64,000 nt of DNA from an uncultured Eubacteriales bacterium (GTDB lineage Bacteria; Bacillota; Clostridia; Oscillospirales; Acutalibacteraceae): contig CAKSGV010000005.1 in assembly GCA_934454845.1 (NCBI GenBank), positions 21,040 through 85,039 on the forward strand, read 5' to 3'. Made by a program: the position numbers and the translations under genes. Below the pieces are notes generated by a model. The model saw nothing but the letters and a program-made list of their open reading frames with translations, was not told the DNA's origin and searched no databases. This document shows, one piece after another, positions 49,698-57,490 of this stretch; positions within the stretch are counted from its first letter, which is position 1; every line of letters begins with the position of its first letter.

Positions 49698-50224
49698 TTT
49701 TTTATAATAATTTTTCTTAATTTAAGCGCGATCAAATATGCTAAAAATACCGAAACGGCGTCTTTTAGCAAAAACGGAAGACTTATCGATAAAAATGTTG
49801 ACACGAGCGGAGTGTGGGTAACAAGCGAAAACTGCACCACTCCGAAAAGATGACAAAGGATAAGACCGGCAAGGCTTAAAACTGCGGCAAGAGATCTTGA
49901 TTTTTTTATGGCTATTCCGCAAAACAGTGCCAGCAGGATAAATCCGAAAATAAAGCCTCCGCTCGGCCCTGCAAGAACTCCCGCTCCCGATCTGAACGAA
50001 GAAAATACCGGCACTCCCACCGCTCCGAGAGCAATATAAACAAGCACGCTTATAACCCCTAAAAAGGCTGAAAGGCAATATCCGCAAAGCGCTGCGGCAA
50101 AGGTCTGCAAAGTGAGACTCACTCCGAATGGCAGAGGAAAAGCCACCTGCGAGAGCGCCGCCAAAACCGCGGAAAAAACCGCCGTGAGAACTATATCTTT
50201 AATACTTAATCTTATTTTTTTCAT
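49694..50224 (-). CDS. bioY: Biotin transporter BioY
   Basis: A 176-residue S-component-type membrane protein with six hydrophobic segments that binds and imports biotin, alone or with an ECF module. Hallmarks: LAALSQVAFPLPFGVSLTLQTFAAALCG, YIALGAVGVPVFSSFRSGAGVLAGPSGGFIFGF. It overlaps birA by four bases, forming a birA-bioY operon, which suggests the cell depends on external biotin. No ECF energising genes are in the window. Confidence 0.95.
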   Translation of the reverse strand: MKKIRLSIKDIVLTAVFSAVLAALSQVAFPLPFGVSLTLQTFAAALCGYCLSAFLGVISVLVYIALGAVGVPVFSSFRSGAGVLAGPSGGFIFGFILLALFCGIAIKKSRSLAAVLSLAGLILCHLFGVVQFSLVTHTPLVSTFLSISLPFLLKDAVSVFLAYLIALKLRKIIIKK

Positions 50225-51180
50225 ACTCTTTTAACCGATACCTCTCCCGCTTTAAGCACCGTGATCTTTCCGTTTTCTTCCAACACAAGTCCTGCGTCAT
50301 GATTAACCCTCAGTGCTTTGGCGTTGTGAAGCTTGCCGTTTTTAATATACATAACTTCCTTGTTATCAAGATAGGAATTCTCGATATAATAATTCATAAA
50401 TTTCCTGCCCGAACTCAGATCCGCATAATACTCAAAAAATCTTTTATATACCCCGGATGCTATTTTAGTATAAAGCGAGGCAGGCACGGTCTTTTCACTG
50501 CAAAGACTGCCGGCAGTCAATTTAACATCTTCAGGCAGATTATCGCTTTGATCGGCAAGATTTATCCCGATACCCAGAACCGCAAAATCAAACATCATAG
50601 TTTCGGCATTAAAAGAGCCCTCTGTCAAAATTCCGCAGACCTTTTTATCTTCACAGAAAATATCATTTACCCATTTAATGGGAAACGGTTTTTTAAAGAT
50701 CTCGCTTAAGGTCTTTGAAACCGCTGCCGCCGCGGCAACGGTGATAAAAACGGAGGAATCCGCATTTACCTGCGGCCTTAATATCACCGAAAAATATATT
50801 CCGCCCCTGTTTGACACAAAGGTGCGGCCGAGCCTGCCTTTTCCGCTTGTCTGTTCCATTGCAAACACGGCGGTACCCTCTTTTGCTCCGCGTACGGCAA
50901 GTTCTTTAGCAATATTGTTGGTGGAGTCGGCACATTCGAGCAAAATTACCTCATCGGTGCCGAGAGCTTTTTTGAGTTCTTCGGAAACAGGGTGTGAATT
51001 TTCTCTGCTCAAAACATATCCCCTTTTTGAGCTTTTAATGAGATAGCCCTCATCTTTCATCTTATTTATACTTTTCCAAACGGCGTTTCGGCTAACGCCG
51101 AACCTTTCCGCCAATTCGCTGCCGGATATCGGCTCTTCGCTGTTTGATAAAGTTTCAAGTAATTCTTCATACAGTATCAT
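50221..51180 (-). CDS. birA: Biotin--[acetyl-CoA carboxylase] ligase and biotin operon repressor
   Basis: A 319-residue bifunctional BirA. Residues 1-60 are a winged helix (ISGSELAERFGVSRNAVWKSINKMKDEG), so it can act as repressor. The ligase domain has ECADSTNNIAKELA, EQTSGKGRLGRTFVSNRGGIYFSVILRP (biotinyl-AMP loop), FPIKWVNDIF and KVCGILTEG, and a small C-terminal SH3-like domain. A matching operator lies over its promoter (51222-51253), supporting autoregulation in response to biotin. Confidence 0.96.
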   Translation of the reverse strand: MILYEELLETLSNSEEPISGSELAERFGVSRNAVWKSINKMKDEGYLIKSSKRGYVLSRENSHPVSEELKKALGTDEVILLECADSTNNIAKELAVRGAKEGTAVFAMEQTSGKGRLGRTFVSNRGGIYFSVILRPQVNADSSVFITVAAAAAVSKTLSEIFKKPFPIKWVNDIFCEDKKVCGILTEGSFNAETMMFDFAVLGIGINLADQSDNLPEDVKLTAGSLCSEKTVPASLYTKIASGVYKRFFEYYADLSSGRKFMNYYIENSYLDNKEVMYIKNGKLHNAKALRVNHDAGLVLEENGKITVLKAGEVSVKRV

Positions 51181-51199
51181 ATAATCATCCCTTTTTTAC

Positions 51200-51228
51200 A
51201 TTTTACCCTTTTGCGGCTTTGTTGTCAA
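51200..51228 (-). promoter_or_regulatory. birA-bioY promoter
   Basis: Minus strand: TTGACA, a 17-base spacer and TAAAAT, 20 bases before the birA ATG. The -35 lies inside the left half of the BirA operator. Confidence 0.78.
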
Positions 51229-51253
51229 CCAAAAAATATTTTTAAGTTGACGA
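51222..51253. promoter_or_regulatory. BirA operator
   Basis: Inverted half-sites TTGTCAAC (51222-51229) and GTTGACGA (51246-51253), one mismatch from perfect symmetry, are separated by 16 AT-rich bases. Known BirA operators in Bacilli and Clostridia are TTGT-AAC type half-sites about 14-16 bases apart. The site covers the birA -35, so BirA-biotinyl-AMP binding should block transcription. Confidence 0.8.
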
Positions 51254-51327
51254 AGCGTCTGCAAAGTATCAAAACAAACAGTTTTTGAATAGTATGTTTA
51301 TGAAAAAAGACAAAAAGGGGAGTTTTT

Positions 51328-52398
51328 ATGAATAACAGTATAAAACACGCATTTTTGGCGGCAAATTCCTGCGAGGGTTTCGTTTCGCATTTTTCCGATT
51401 TTTTCAGCGTGAAAGACGGATACCGTGTATATATAATCAAGGGCGGCCCCGGAACGGGAAAATCCACCTTTATGAAAAGCATTGCGAATAAAGCTATAGA
51501 TAAAGGATACAGCATTATAAAGTCCCCTTGCTCAAGCGATCCCGATTCTCTTGACGCGGTGATAATAGAGGATACAAAAACCGTGATATTAGACGGTACC
51601 GCTCCGCACATTGTAGAGCCGAGATATCCGGGAGCCTGCGAAAACATAATAAATCTCGGCGAATTTTTCAATACCCGAAAACTTTTTGAAAACCGCGAAA
51701 AAATAAAGACCTTGACCGACCGCAACACCGTGATTCACGGCATAGCCTCGGGTTATTTATCCGCCGCAGGCGAGCTGCTTGAAAAAAGCGTGGAATCCGC
51801 AAAAAGAAATATCGATTATAAAAAAGCGGAAAATTATGCGCGCTCTATAATAAAAAAATACTTAAAGCCGAAAAAAACCGAGGGTAAAGTAACCGAAAGA
51901 TTTTTAAGCGGAATAACACCTAAAGGATTTTATGATTTTTCGCCCGAGCTTTATAAAAGGTGCGAAAAAAGAATAATTATTTCGGATAATTCTTTTGCCG
52001 TTTCAAGTTGTATTTTAGGTTATATAAAAAATGCGGCTAAAGAGAGAGGATATAATGTAACCGTTTATAAAAATCCGTTTTTGCCTCTTATGCTTACCGA
52101 TTCGATAGAAATAGAGGAATTAAAGCTTTGCATTATGAGCGAAAATTCCTTTATAAAGCTTGACGCCGATGATAGGCGCGTGCACGCAAGAAGATTTAAA
52201 ATAAGCGTCTCAAATTATAACAGAGGGCGCGAAACATTCTCAAAAAGAGTATTCAAAGAGCTGATCTCAAGCGCCGTGAATATTTTAAGGACAGCCAAGG
52301 AAGTTCACGATGAACTTGAAAGCTATTATATAGCCGCACAGGATTTTAAAAAGCTTAATATCTATGCCGATAAAAAATCTGAAGAAATTTTGCAGTAA
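51328..52398 (+). CDS. P-loop NTPase of the PRK06851 type
   Basis: A 356-residue ATPase-like protein with Walker A KGGPGTGKSTFMKSIA at about 39-54, preceded by HAFLAANSCEGFVSHFSDFF, and followed by the conserved EDTKTVILDGTAPHIVEPRYPGACENIINLGEFF block. A second degenerate nucleotide-binding half appears later (KRIIISDNSFAVSSCILGYI). The pattern fits a conserved clostridial/bacillar family of unknown function that I know as PRK06851. It starts 75 bases beyond the BirA operator, behind AAGGGGAG. Its promoter is not clear; no terminator is seen before murI. Confidence 0.85.
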   Translation: MNNSIKHAFLAANSCEGFVSHFSDFFSVKDGYRVYIIKGGPGTGKSTFMKSIANKAIDKGYSIIKSPCSSDPDSLDAVIIEDTKTVILDGTAPHIVEPRYPGACENIINLGEFFNTRKLFENREKIKTLTDRNTVIHGIASGYLSAAGELLEKSVESAKRNIDYKKAENYARSIIKKYLKPKKTEGKVTERFLSGITPKGFYDFSPELYKRCEKRIIISDNSFAVSSCILGYIKNAAKERGYNVTVYKNPFLPLMLTDSIEIEELKLCIMSENSFIKLDADDRRVHARRFKISVSNYNRGRETFSKRVFKELISSAVNILRTAKEVHDELESYYIAAQDFKKLNIYADKKSEEILQ

Positions 52399-52415
52399 TA
52401 CTTAAGTAAAAACAG

Positions 52416-52444
52416 TTGCAAGAATCCCTAAAATATGGTATGAT
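52416..52444 (+). promoter_or_regulatory. murI promoter
   Basis: TTGCAA, 17-base spacer, TATGAT. The expected transcription start near 52451 lies after the in-frame ATG at 52448, which supports the TTG start at 52475. Confidence 0.6.
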
Positions 52445-52474
52445 AATATGAATTATTATGAGGGGGCGAATATT

Positions 52475-53293
52475 TTGTCGGATAACAGAGCAATAGGTGT
52501 GTTCGACTCCGGAATAGGCGGAATAACCGTCGCAAAAGAAATAATGAAGCTTCTGCCCCGCGAGAGCATCGTTTACTTCGGTGATACCGGCAGAGTGCCT
52601 TACGGAACAAAAAGCTCCGAAACGATAAAAAAATACGCCCTACAAGACGAAAGATTTTTGCTTAAAAACAACGTGAAGCTGATAGTAGCCGCCTGCGGAA
52701 CAGTATCAAGCGTGGCTTACGATACCGCAAAGCAGCTGCCCGTTCCTTTTATCGAGGTCGTTTCACATTCGGTGAAAGCGGCGGTAAAGGCTACTAAAAA
52801 TAAAAAAATAGGAATTCTTGCAACCAACGCGACCATCAAAAGCGGCGCTCACAAAAAACAGATATTATCTGCTTTACCGGGCGCCGAGGTGGTGGAAACG
52901 GCGGCGAGCCTGCTTGTTCCGATAGTCGAAGAGGGCTGGACCGATAAGGACAATATCGTGGCAAGAGAGGCTGTGAAGACCTATCTTGCGCCGATGATAG
53001 AGCGCGGCGTTGATACCGTGATACTCGGCTGCACGCATTTTCCCGTGCTCTGGGATATGATAAGCGAGGCTTTAGGAAAAAATGTGACACTTATAAATAT
53101 GGGAACTGCCACGGCGCAGGCGGTAAAAGACCTGCTTTACAGCACGAATGCTCTGTGCTGCGGCGATAATATTCCAAAGCACAGATTTTATGTAAGCGAC
53201 GAAACCGAGGCTTTCGCCGAAACCGCGCAAAAGCTCATCGGCTGCAAGCTTGACAAAGAATTGATTGAACAGGTGGATATAGAATCGGAATGA
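52475..53293 (+). CDS. murI: Glutamate racemase
   Basis: A 272-residue cofactor-independent racemase that makes D-glutamate for MurD. Motifs: IGVFDSGIGGITVAKEI, GDTGRVPYGTKS, the first catalytic Cys in AACGTVSS and the second in LGCTHFPVL. The first Cys motif reads C-G-T where most MurI proteins have C-N-T. The TTG start at 52475 is eight bases after a GAGGGGGCG ribosome binding site; the ATG at 52448 precedes both that site and probably the transcription start. The stop overlaps the next start by four bases (ATGA). First gene of a long unit running to 61.1 kb. Confidence 0.94.
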   Translation: MSDNRAIGVFDSGIGGITVAKEIMKLLPRESIVYFGDTGRVPYGTKSSETIKKYALQDERFLLKNNVKLIVAACGTVSSVAYDTAKQLPVPFIEVVSHSVKAAVKATKNKKIGILATNATIKSGAHKKQILSALPGAEVVETAASLLVPIVEEGWTDKDNIVAREAVKTYLAPMIERGVDTVILGCTHFPVLWDMISEALGKNVTLINMGTATAQAVKDLLYSTNALCCGDNIPKHRFYVSDETEAFAETAQKLIGCKLDKELIEQVDIESE

Positions 53294-53721
53294 TTAAAAC
53301 TGTGATAATAAAAATTTCAGGATCACAAAGCTCGGCAGATGCGCCGGAGGAAGAGAACATTATAGAATTCACAACCGAGGGAATGCTTGATAAGAAAGAG
53401 GATATGATATCTCTTTTTTATGACGAAAGCGAAATGTTGGGCTGTGAAGACGCGAGGTCTATGCTGTGCATACTCGGTGAAAAGCAGGTAGTGCTTGAAA
53501 GAACGGGCGATATTGTTTCAAAGCTCGTGATAGAAGCCGGCAAGCGGAACAACTGCTATTATGAAACGCCATACGGAAATATGACGATAGGAATTCACGG
53601 TGATTACATCGAAAACTCTCTTACCGAAAACGGCGGAAAGCTTAAAATGAAATACACCCTTGATTCCGATTTAAGACCGATAAGCACGAATAAGCTTGAA
53701 ATAACCGTAAACGAGGTGTAA
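53290..53721 (+). CDS. DUF1934 domain protein (YwiB-like)
   Basis: A 143-residue single-domain beta-barrel-like protein with IKISGSQ, GMLDKKEDMISLFYDESEMLG, RTGDIVSKLVIEAGKRNNCYYETPYGNMTIGIHG and GGKLKMKYTLDSD, matching DUF1934, a calycin-like fold. Function is unknown. It is translationally coupled to murI and is four bases from argS; the ywiB-argS neighbourhood is conserved in Firmicutes. Confidence 0.92.
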   Translation: MIKTVIIKISGSQSSADAPEEENIIEFTTEGMLDKKEDMISLFYDESEMLGCEDARSMLCILGEKQVVLERTGDIVSKLVIEAGKRNNCYYETPYGNMTIGIHGDYIENSLTENGGKLKMKYTLDSDLRPISTNKLEITVNEV

Positions 53722-53725
53722 AACA

Positions 53726-55402
53726 ATGTCATATATCACTCATAAAGCCAAAGATCAGATAAAAAGCGTGATTTTAAGCGCGGCAGGAAAGGCCGCAAAT
53801 TCGGGCGAATTTATCTGTGTGCCCGATACTTCTTTTTCAATAGATATCCCTGAAAACAGAGAGCACGGCGATTATGCGGCAAATGCGGCGCTTGTGTGGG
53901 CAAGAAGCCTTAAAAAAGCACCGAAAATGATAGCCGAATCAATTTTGAAATTCGCAGAGCTCGATAATACATATATAGAAAAGTGCGAAATAGCAGGCCC
54001 CGGATTTATAAATTTCTTTTTTAAGGATTCCTATTTTTCGGATATAATCGACGACGCGCTCACAAAAGGCGCGGATTACGGAAAAAGCGATTACGGAAAG
54101 AATAAGAGGGTTTTGGTGGAATTCGTTTCCGCTAACCCGACAGGTCCCATGCACATAGGAAACGCAAGGGGCGGAGCGCTTGGCGACTGCCTCGCGGCGG
54201 TGCTCGAAATTGCAGGCTTCGGAGTTGAACGCGAGTTTTATATAAACGACGCGGGCAATCAGATAAACAAATTCGGGTTATCTCTTGATCTTAGATATCA
54301 GCAAATTTATAAAGAGGGCATTGAGATGCCCGAAGATTCCTACCACGGCGATGATATTATCGCCCATGCAAAGGCATTTTCGGAAATTTACGGAAATTCT
54401 TATATGGACAAGCCCGAATCCGAAAGAAGAAAAGCTCTCATAGACTTTGCCCTTCCGAAAAATATCCAGGGGCTTAAAGACGACCTTTTAAAATACAGGA
54501 TATCTTACGATACCTGGTTTAAAGAAAGCTCGCTTCACTCTTCGGGCGAAACCGAAAGAATTATCGATCTTTTGATAAAGAGCGGCAAGACCTATGAATC
54601 GGAGGGAGCGCTGTGGTTTAAAGCCACGGATTTCGGCTGTGATAAGGATTTCGTGCTTAAAAGAGCGAACGGCGTGCCGACATATGTTGTCCCGGATATA
54701 GCATATCATTACAATAAGCTTGAAGTAAGGAAGTTTGACCGCGCGATTGATATCTTAGGTGCCGATCACCACGGATATGTGCCAAGGCTTAAAGCCGCGC
54801 TTACAGCGCTTAATGTTGACGCGGACAGGCTTGACGCAGTGCTTATGCAGATGGTAAGACTTGTCAGAAACGGCGAGGTGATAAAAGCCTCCAAGCGCTC
54901 GGGAAAAGCCATCACGCTTGTTACCCTTTTAGAAGAGGTCCCGATAGACGCGGCAAGATTTTTCTTCAATTTAAGAGAGCCTAACAGCCACTTTGATTTC
55001 GATCTCGATCTTGCGGTAAGCGAATCGAGCAACAACCCCGTTTATTATGTTCAGTATGCCTATGCGAGAATTTGCTCAATACTCAGAAATGTGGGAGAAC
55101 CCGATACGGCAAATAAAGCGTGTCTCGATTTATTAAAGGCTCCCGAGGAACGAGAGCTTATCTCTCATATTTCCGCATTTACCGACGAAATAATAAAAGC
55201 CGCCAAAGCCTATGATCCCGCAAGGATCACACATTATTGTATAGAGCTTGCAACGCTTTTCCATAAATTTTATTCTTCCTGCAGAGTAAACTGCGAAGAT
55301 GAAGCTCTTAAAAACGCTAGACTCTGCCTCTGCAAAGCCACGGCGGCAGTGATAAAAAATATTCTTGACGCATTTAAAATAACCGCGCCCGAAAAAATGT
55401 GA
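53726..55402 (+). CDS. argS: Arginyl-tRNA synthetase
   Basis: A 558-residue class I synthetase charging tRNA-Arg, such as the tRNA-Arg(ACG) encoded at 20 kb. It has the N-terminal Arg-specific domain (ENREHGDYAANAALVWAR), the HIGH motif as SANPTGPMHIGNARGGALGD, DILGADHHGYVPRLKAAL, a degenerate KMSKS loop KASKRSGKAI and the DALR anticodon domain (VYYVQYAYARICSILRNVG). The GAGGTG ribosome binding site lies in the four-base gap region after DUF1934. Confidence 0.97.
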   Translation: MSYITHKAKDQIKSVILSAAGKAANSGEFICVPDTSFSIDIPENREHGDYAANAALVWARSLKKAPKMIAESILKFAELDNTYIEKCEIAGPGFINFFFKDSYFSDIIDDALTKGADYGKSDYGKNKRVLVEFVSANPTGPMHIGNARGGALGDCLAAVLEIAGFGVEREFYINDAGNQINKFGLSLDLRYQQIYKEGIEMPEDSYHGDDIIAHAKAFSEIYGNSYMDKPESERRKALIDFALPKNIQGLKDDLLKYRISYDTWFKESSLHSSGETERIIDLLIKSGKTYESEGALWFKATDFGCDKDFVLKRANGVPTYVVPDIAYHYNKLEVRKFDRAIDILGADHHGYVPRLKAALTALNVDADRLDAVLMQMVRLVRNGEVIKASKRSGKAITLVTLLEEVPIDAARFFFNLREPNSHFDFDLDLAVSESSNNPVYYVQYAYARICSILRNVGEPDTANKACLDLLKAPEERELISHISAFTDEIIKAAKAYDPARITHYCIELATLFHKFYSSCRVNCEDEALKNARLCLCKATAAVIKNILDAFKITAPEKM

Positions 55403-55416
55403 GGTAAAAAAAGAAA

Positions 55417-56874
55417 ATGAATTTTGACAACCGCAATCTTTCAATGCTCACCGACCTTTACGAAATGACAATGTCAAACGGTATTTTCGATACCGAGCTT
55501 GCAAACACGATTACTTATTTCGATATGTTTTTCCGCAGAGTTCCCGATAACGGCGGCTATGCCATAATGGCGGGCGTCGACCAGCTTATCGAGTATTTCA
55601 ACAATCTGCATTTTGATAAAGACGATATAGAGTATTTAAAAGGTTTAAATCTCTTTTCCGAAGATTATTTAAACTACCTTGCGGACTTTAAATTCTGTTG
55701 TGACGTGTGGGCCGTGCCCGAGGGAACGCCGATATTCCCGAAAGAGCCGATAGTCACGGTCAAAGGTCCGGCGATACAATGTATGATGGTGGAAACTATG
55801 GTACTTCTGACTATAAACCACCAATCGCTTATCGCAACCAAGGCCAACCGTATCACCCGCGCCGCGCAGGGCAGACCTGTTATGGAATTCGGCGCTCGCC
55901 GCGCTCAGGGAGCCGACGGTGCTTATTACGGCGCAAGAGCCGCAGTAATAGGCGGCTGCACAGGCACATCGGTAGTAAAAACAGCAAAGGATTTCAATGT
56001 TTCGGCTTCGGGAACAATGGCGCACAGCTGGGTTCAGCTTTTTGACGACGAATATGAAGCGTTTAAAAAATATGCCGAGATGTACCCCGACAGTACCCTG
56101 CTCCTTGTGGATACCTACAATGTTTTAAAATCGGGAATTCCGAATGCGATAAGAGTATTTAACGACGTTTTAAAACCGCTCGGCAAAAGACCGCTCGGAA
56201 TAAGAATAGACAGCGGCGATATCACTTATTTATCCAAAAAAGTCCGCAAAATGCTTGATGAAGCAGGATATGAGGACTGCAAGATATGCGTGTCAAACTC
56301 GCTCGACGAATATCTTATACGCGATATGATATTCCAGGGCGCTAAAGTGGACAGCTTCGGAGTAGGCGAAAGACTTATAACCGCGTCAAGCGAGGCTGTT
56401 TTCGGCGGAGTTTATAAGCTTGCGGCGATAGAAAGAAACGGAAAAATTATTCCTAAAATAAAGGTGAGCGAAAACACCGCTAAAATAACCCTGCCCGGAG
56501 TTAAAATTCCGTGGCGCTTATTCGACCGCGCAACCGGCAAGGCTATCGCCGATGTTATCACCTTAAATGATGAAAGAATCGACGATTCCGAGCCTTATGA
56601 GATCTTCGATCCCGTATTTACCTGGAAGAGGAAGACGGTTACGGACTTTACCGCCGTCAAGCTCCAGAAAAAGATAATAAGCGGCGGAAAGGCTGTTTAT
56701 GAATCGCCGAGCGTTAAAGAAATTTCCGCTTACCGCGAGGCACAGGTCGGATCTTTGTGGGATGAGGTCACAAGATTTGAAAAGCCCCACGCTTATTATG
56801 TCGATCTTTCCGAAAAATTGTGGAATCAGCAACAGGAGCTTTTAAACAAGATCGCAAAATCAAATGAAATCTGA
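55417..56874 (+). CDS. pncB: Nicotinate phosphoribosyltransferase
   Basis: A 485-residue enzyme converting nicotinate and PRPP to nicotinate mononucleotide for NAD salvage. Landmarks: MLTDLYEMTMSNGIF, TYFDMFFRRVPDNGGYAIMAG, LRTGARR-like EFGARRAQGADGAYYGARAAVIGGCTGTSVV, FNVSASGTMAHSWVQLF (catalytic His) and GIRIDSGDITYLSKKVRKML. The C-terminal domain is the longer clostridial form. It follows argS by 14 bases, with a GAGGTAA ribosome binding site at the argS stop. Confidence 0.96.
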   Translation: MNFDNRNLSMLTDLYEMTMSNGIFDTELANTITYFDMFFRRVPDNGGYAIMAGVDQLIEYFNNLHFDKDDIEYLKGLNLFSEDYLNYLADFKFCCDVWAVPEGTPIFPKEPIVTVKGPAIQCMMVETMVLLTINHQSLIATKANRITRAAQGRPVMEFGARRAQGADGAYYGARAAVIGGCTGTSVVKTAKDFNVSASGTMAHSWVQLFDDEYEAFKKYAEMYPDSTLLLVDTYNVLKSGIPNAIRVFNDVLKPLGKRPLGIRIDSGDITYLSKKVRKMLDEAGYEDCKICVSNSLDEYLIRDMIFQGAKVDSFGVGERLITASSEAVFGGVYKLAAIERNGKIIPKIKVSENTAKITLPGVKIPWRLFDRATGKAIADVITLNDERIDDSEPYEIFDPVFTWKRKTVTDFTAVKLQKKIISGGKAVYESPSVKEISAYREAQVGSLWDEVTRFEKPHAYYVDLSEKLWNQQQELLNKIAKSNEI

Positions 56875-56886
56875 GAGGTGTTCTTT

Positions 56887-57471
56887 ATGAAAAAAGCAGC
56901 GGCACTTTTAATGGTTTTTATCTTTTCTTTATCCCTTTGCGCCTGCAAAAAGGATAAAAAGGAAAACACCGTAACGGGTGCGGATATCGAATACTTTGCA
57001 AAAATCGGGCAGATACCCGAAAGCGATATAAAGCTTTCCGCCGATCCCGACGAGGTTTTATCAAAACTCAAAAAATCCCAAAATTCTTCCGATCTCGAAT
57101 CCCACGATCACGAAGAAGCCGGAGAGGAAATTGAAATTCCCGTGATAGAATCGGGCGATTATTCGGAAATTTTAGGGAATAATTTTCAGTTTTACTATAA
57201 AACAGAGGATAAAACAGGCGGAATTACCGCTATCACCGCCACTGCCGCGGCTTTCGGTTATGATCCCGACACGGTGCTCATAGAGATAGAAAACGATCTT
57301 AAATCCCGAAATATAAAATATGAGGTTACTTCGGGCAAACTTTCGGACTTCTATTTCTTCTCTTTTTCGGAGGATAATTGTGAATTTTTAACCTGCAAAT
57401 CCGAGAAAAACAGCGTAGTGTTCGCGTTTATCGAAAGCAAGCTCTGCGCTGCGGCGGTTTACGCAAATTAA
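56887..57471 (+). CDS. Hypothetical lipoprotein
   Basis: A 194-residue lipoprotein: MKKAAALLMVFIFSLSLCAC with lipobox LCAC, then a charged region (KKDKKENTV), an acidic linker with SHDHEEAGEEIEI and a compact soluble domain I do not recognise (FQFYYKTEDKTGGITAITATAAAFGYDPDTVLIEIENDL). The start at 56887 follows GAGAGGTG; a GTG three codons earlier lies in that site. It sits between pncB and lon in the same unit. Function unknown. Confidence 0.8.
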   Translation: MKKAAALLMVFIFSLSLCACKKDKKENTVTGADIEYFAKIGQIPESDIKLSADPDEVLSKLKKSQNSSDLESHDHEEAGEEIEIPVIESGDYSEILGNNFQFYYKTEDKTGGITAITATAAAFGYDPDTVLIEIENDLKSRNIKYEVTSGKLSDFYFFSFSEDNCEFLTCKSEKNSVVFAFIESKLCAAAVYAN

Positions 57472-57490
57472 ATTTACGGAGAAATATTTT

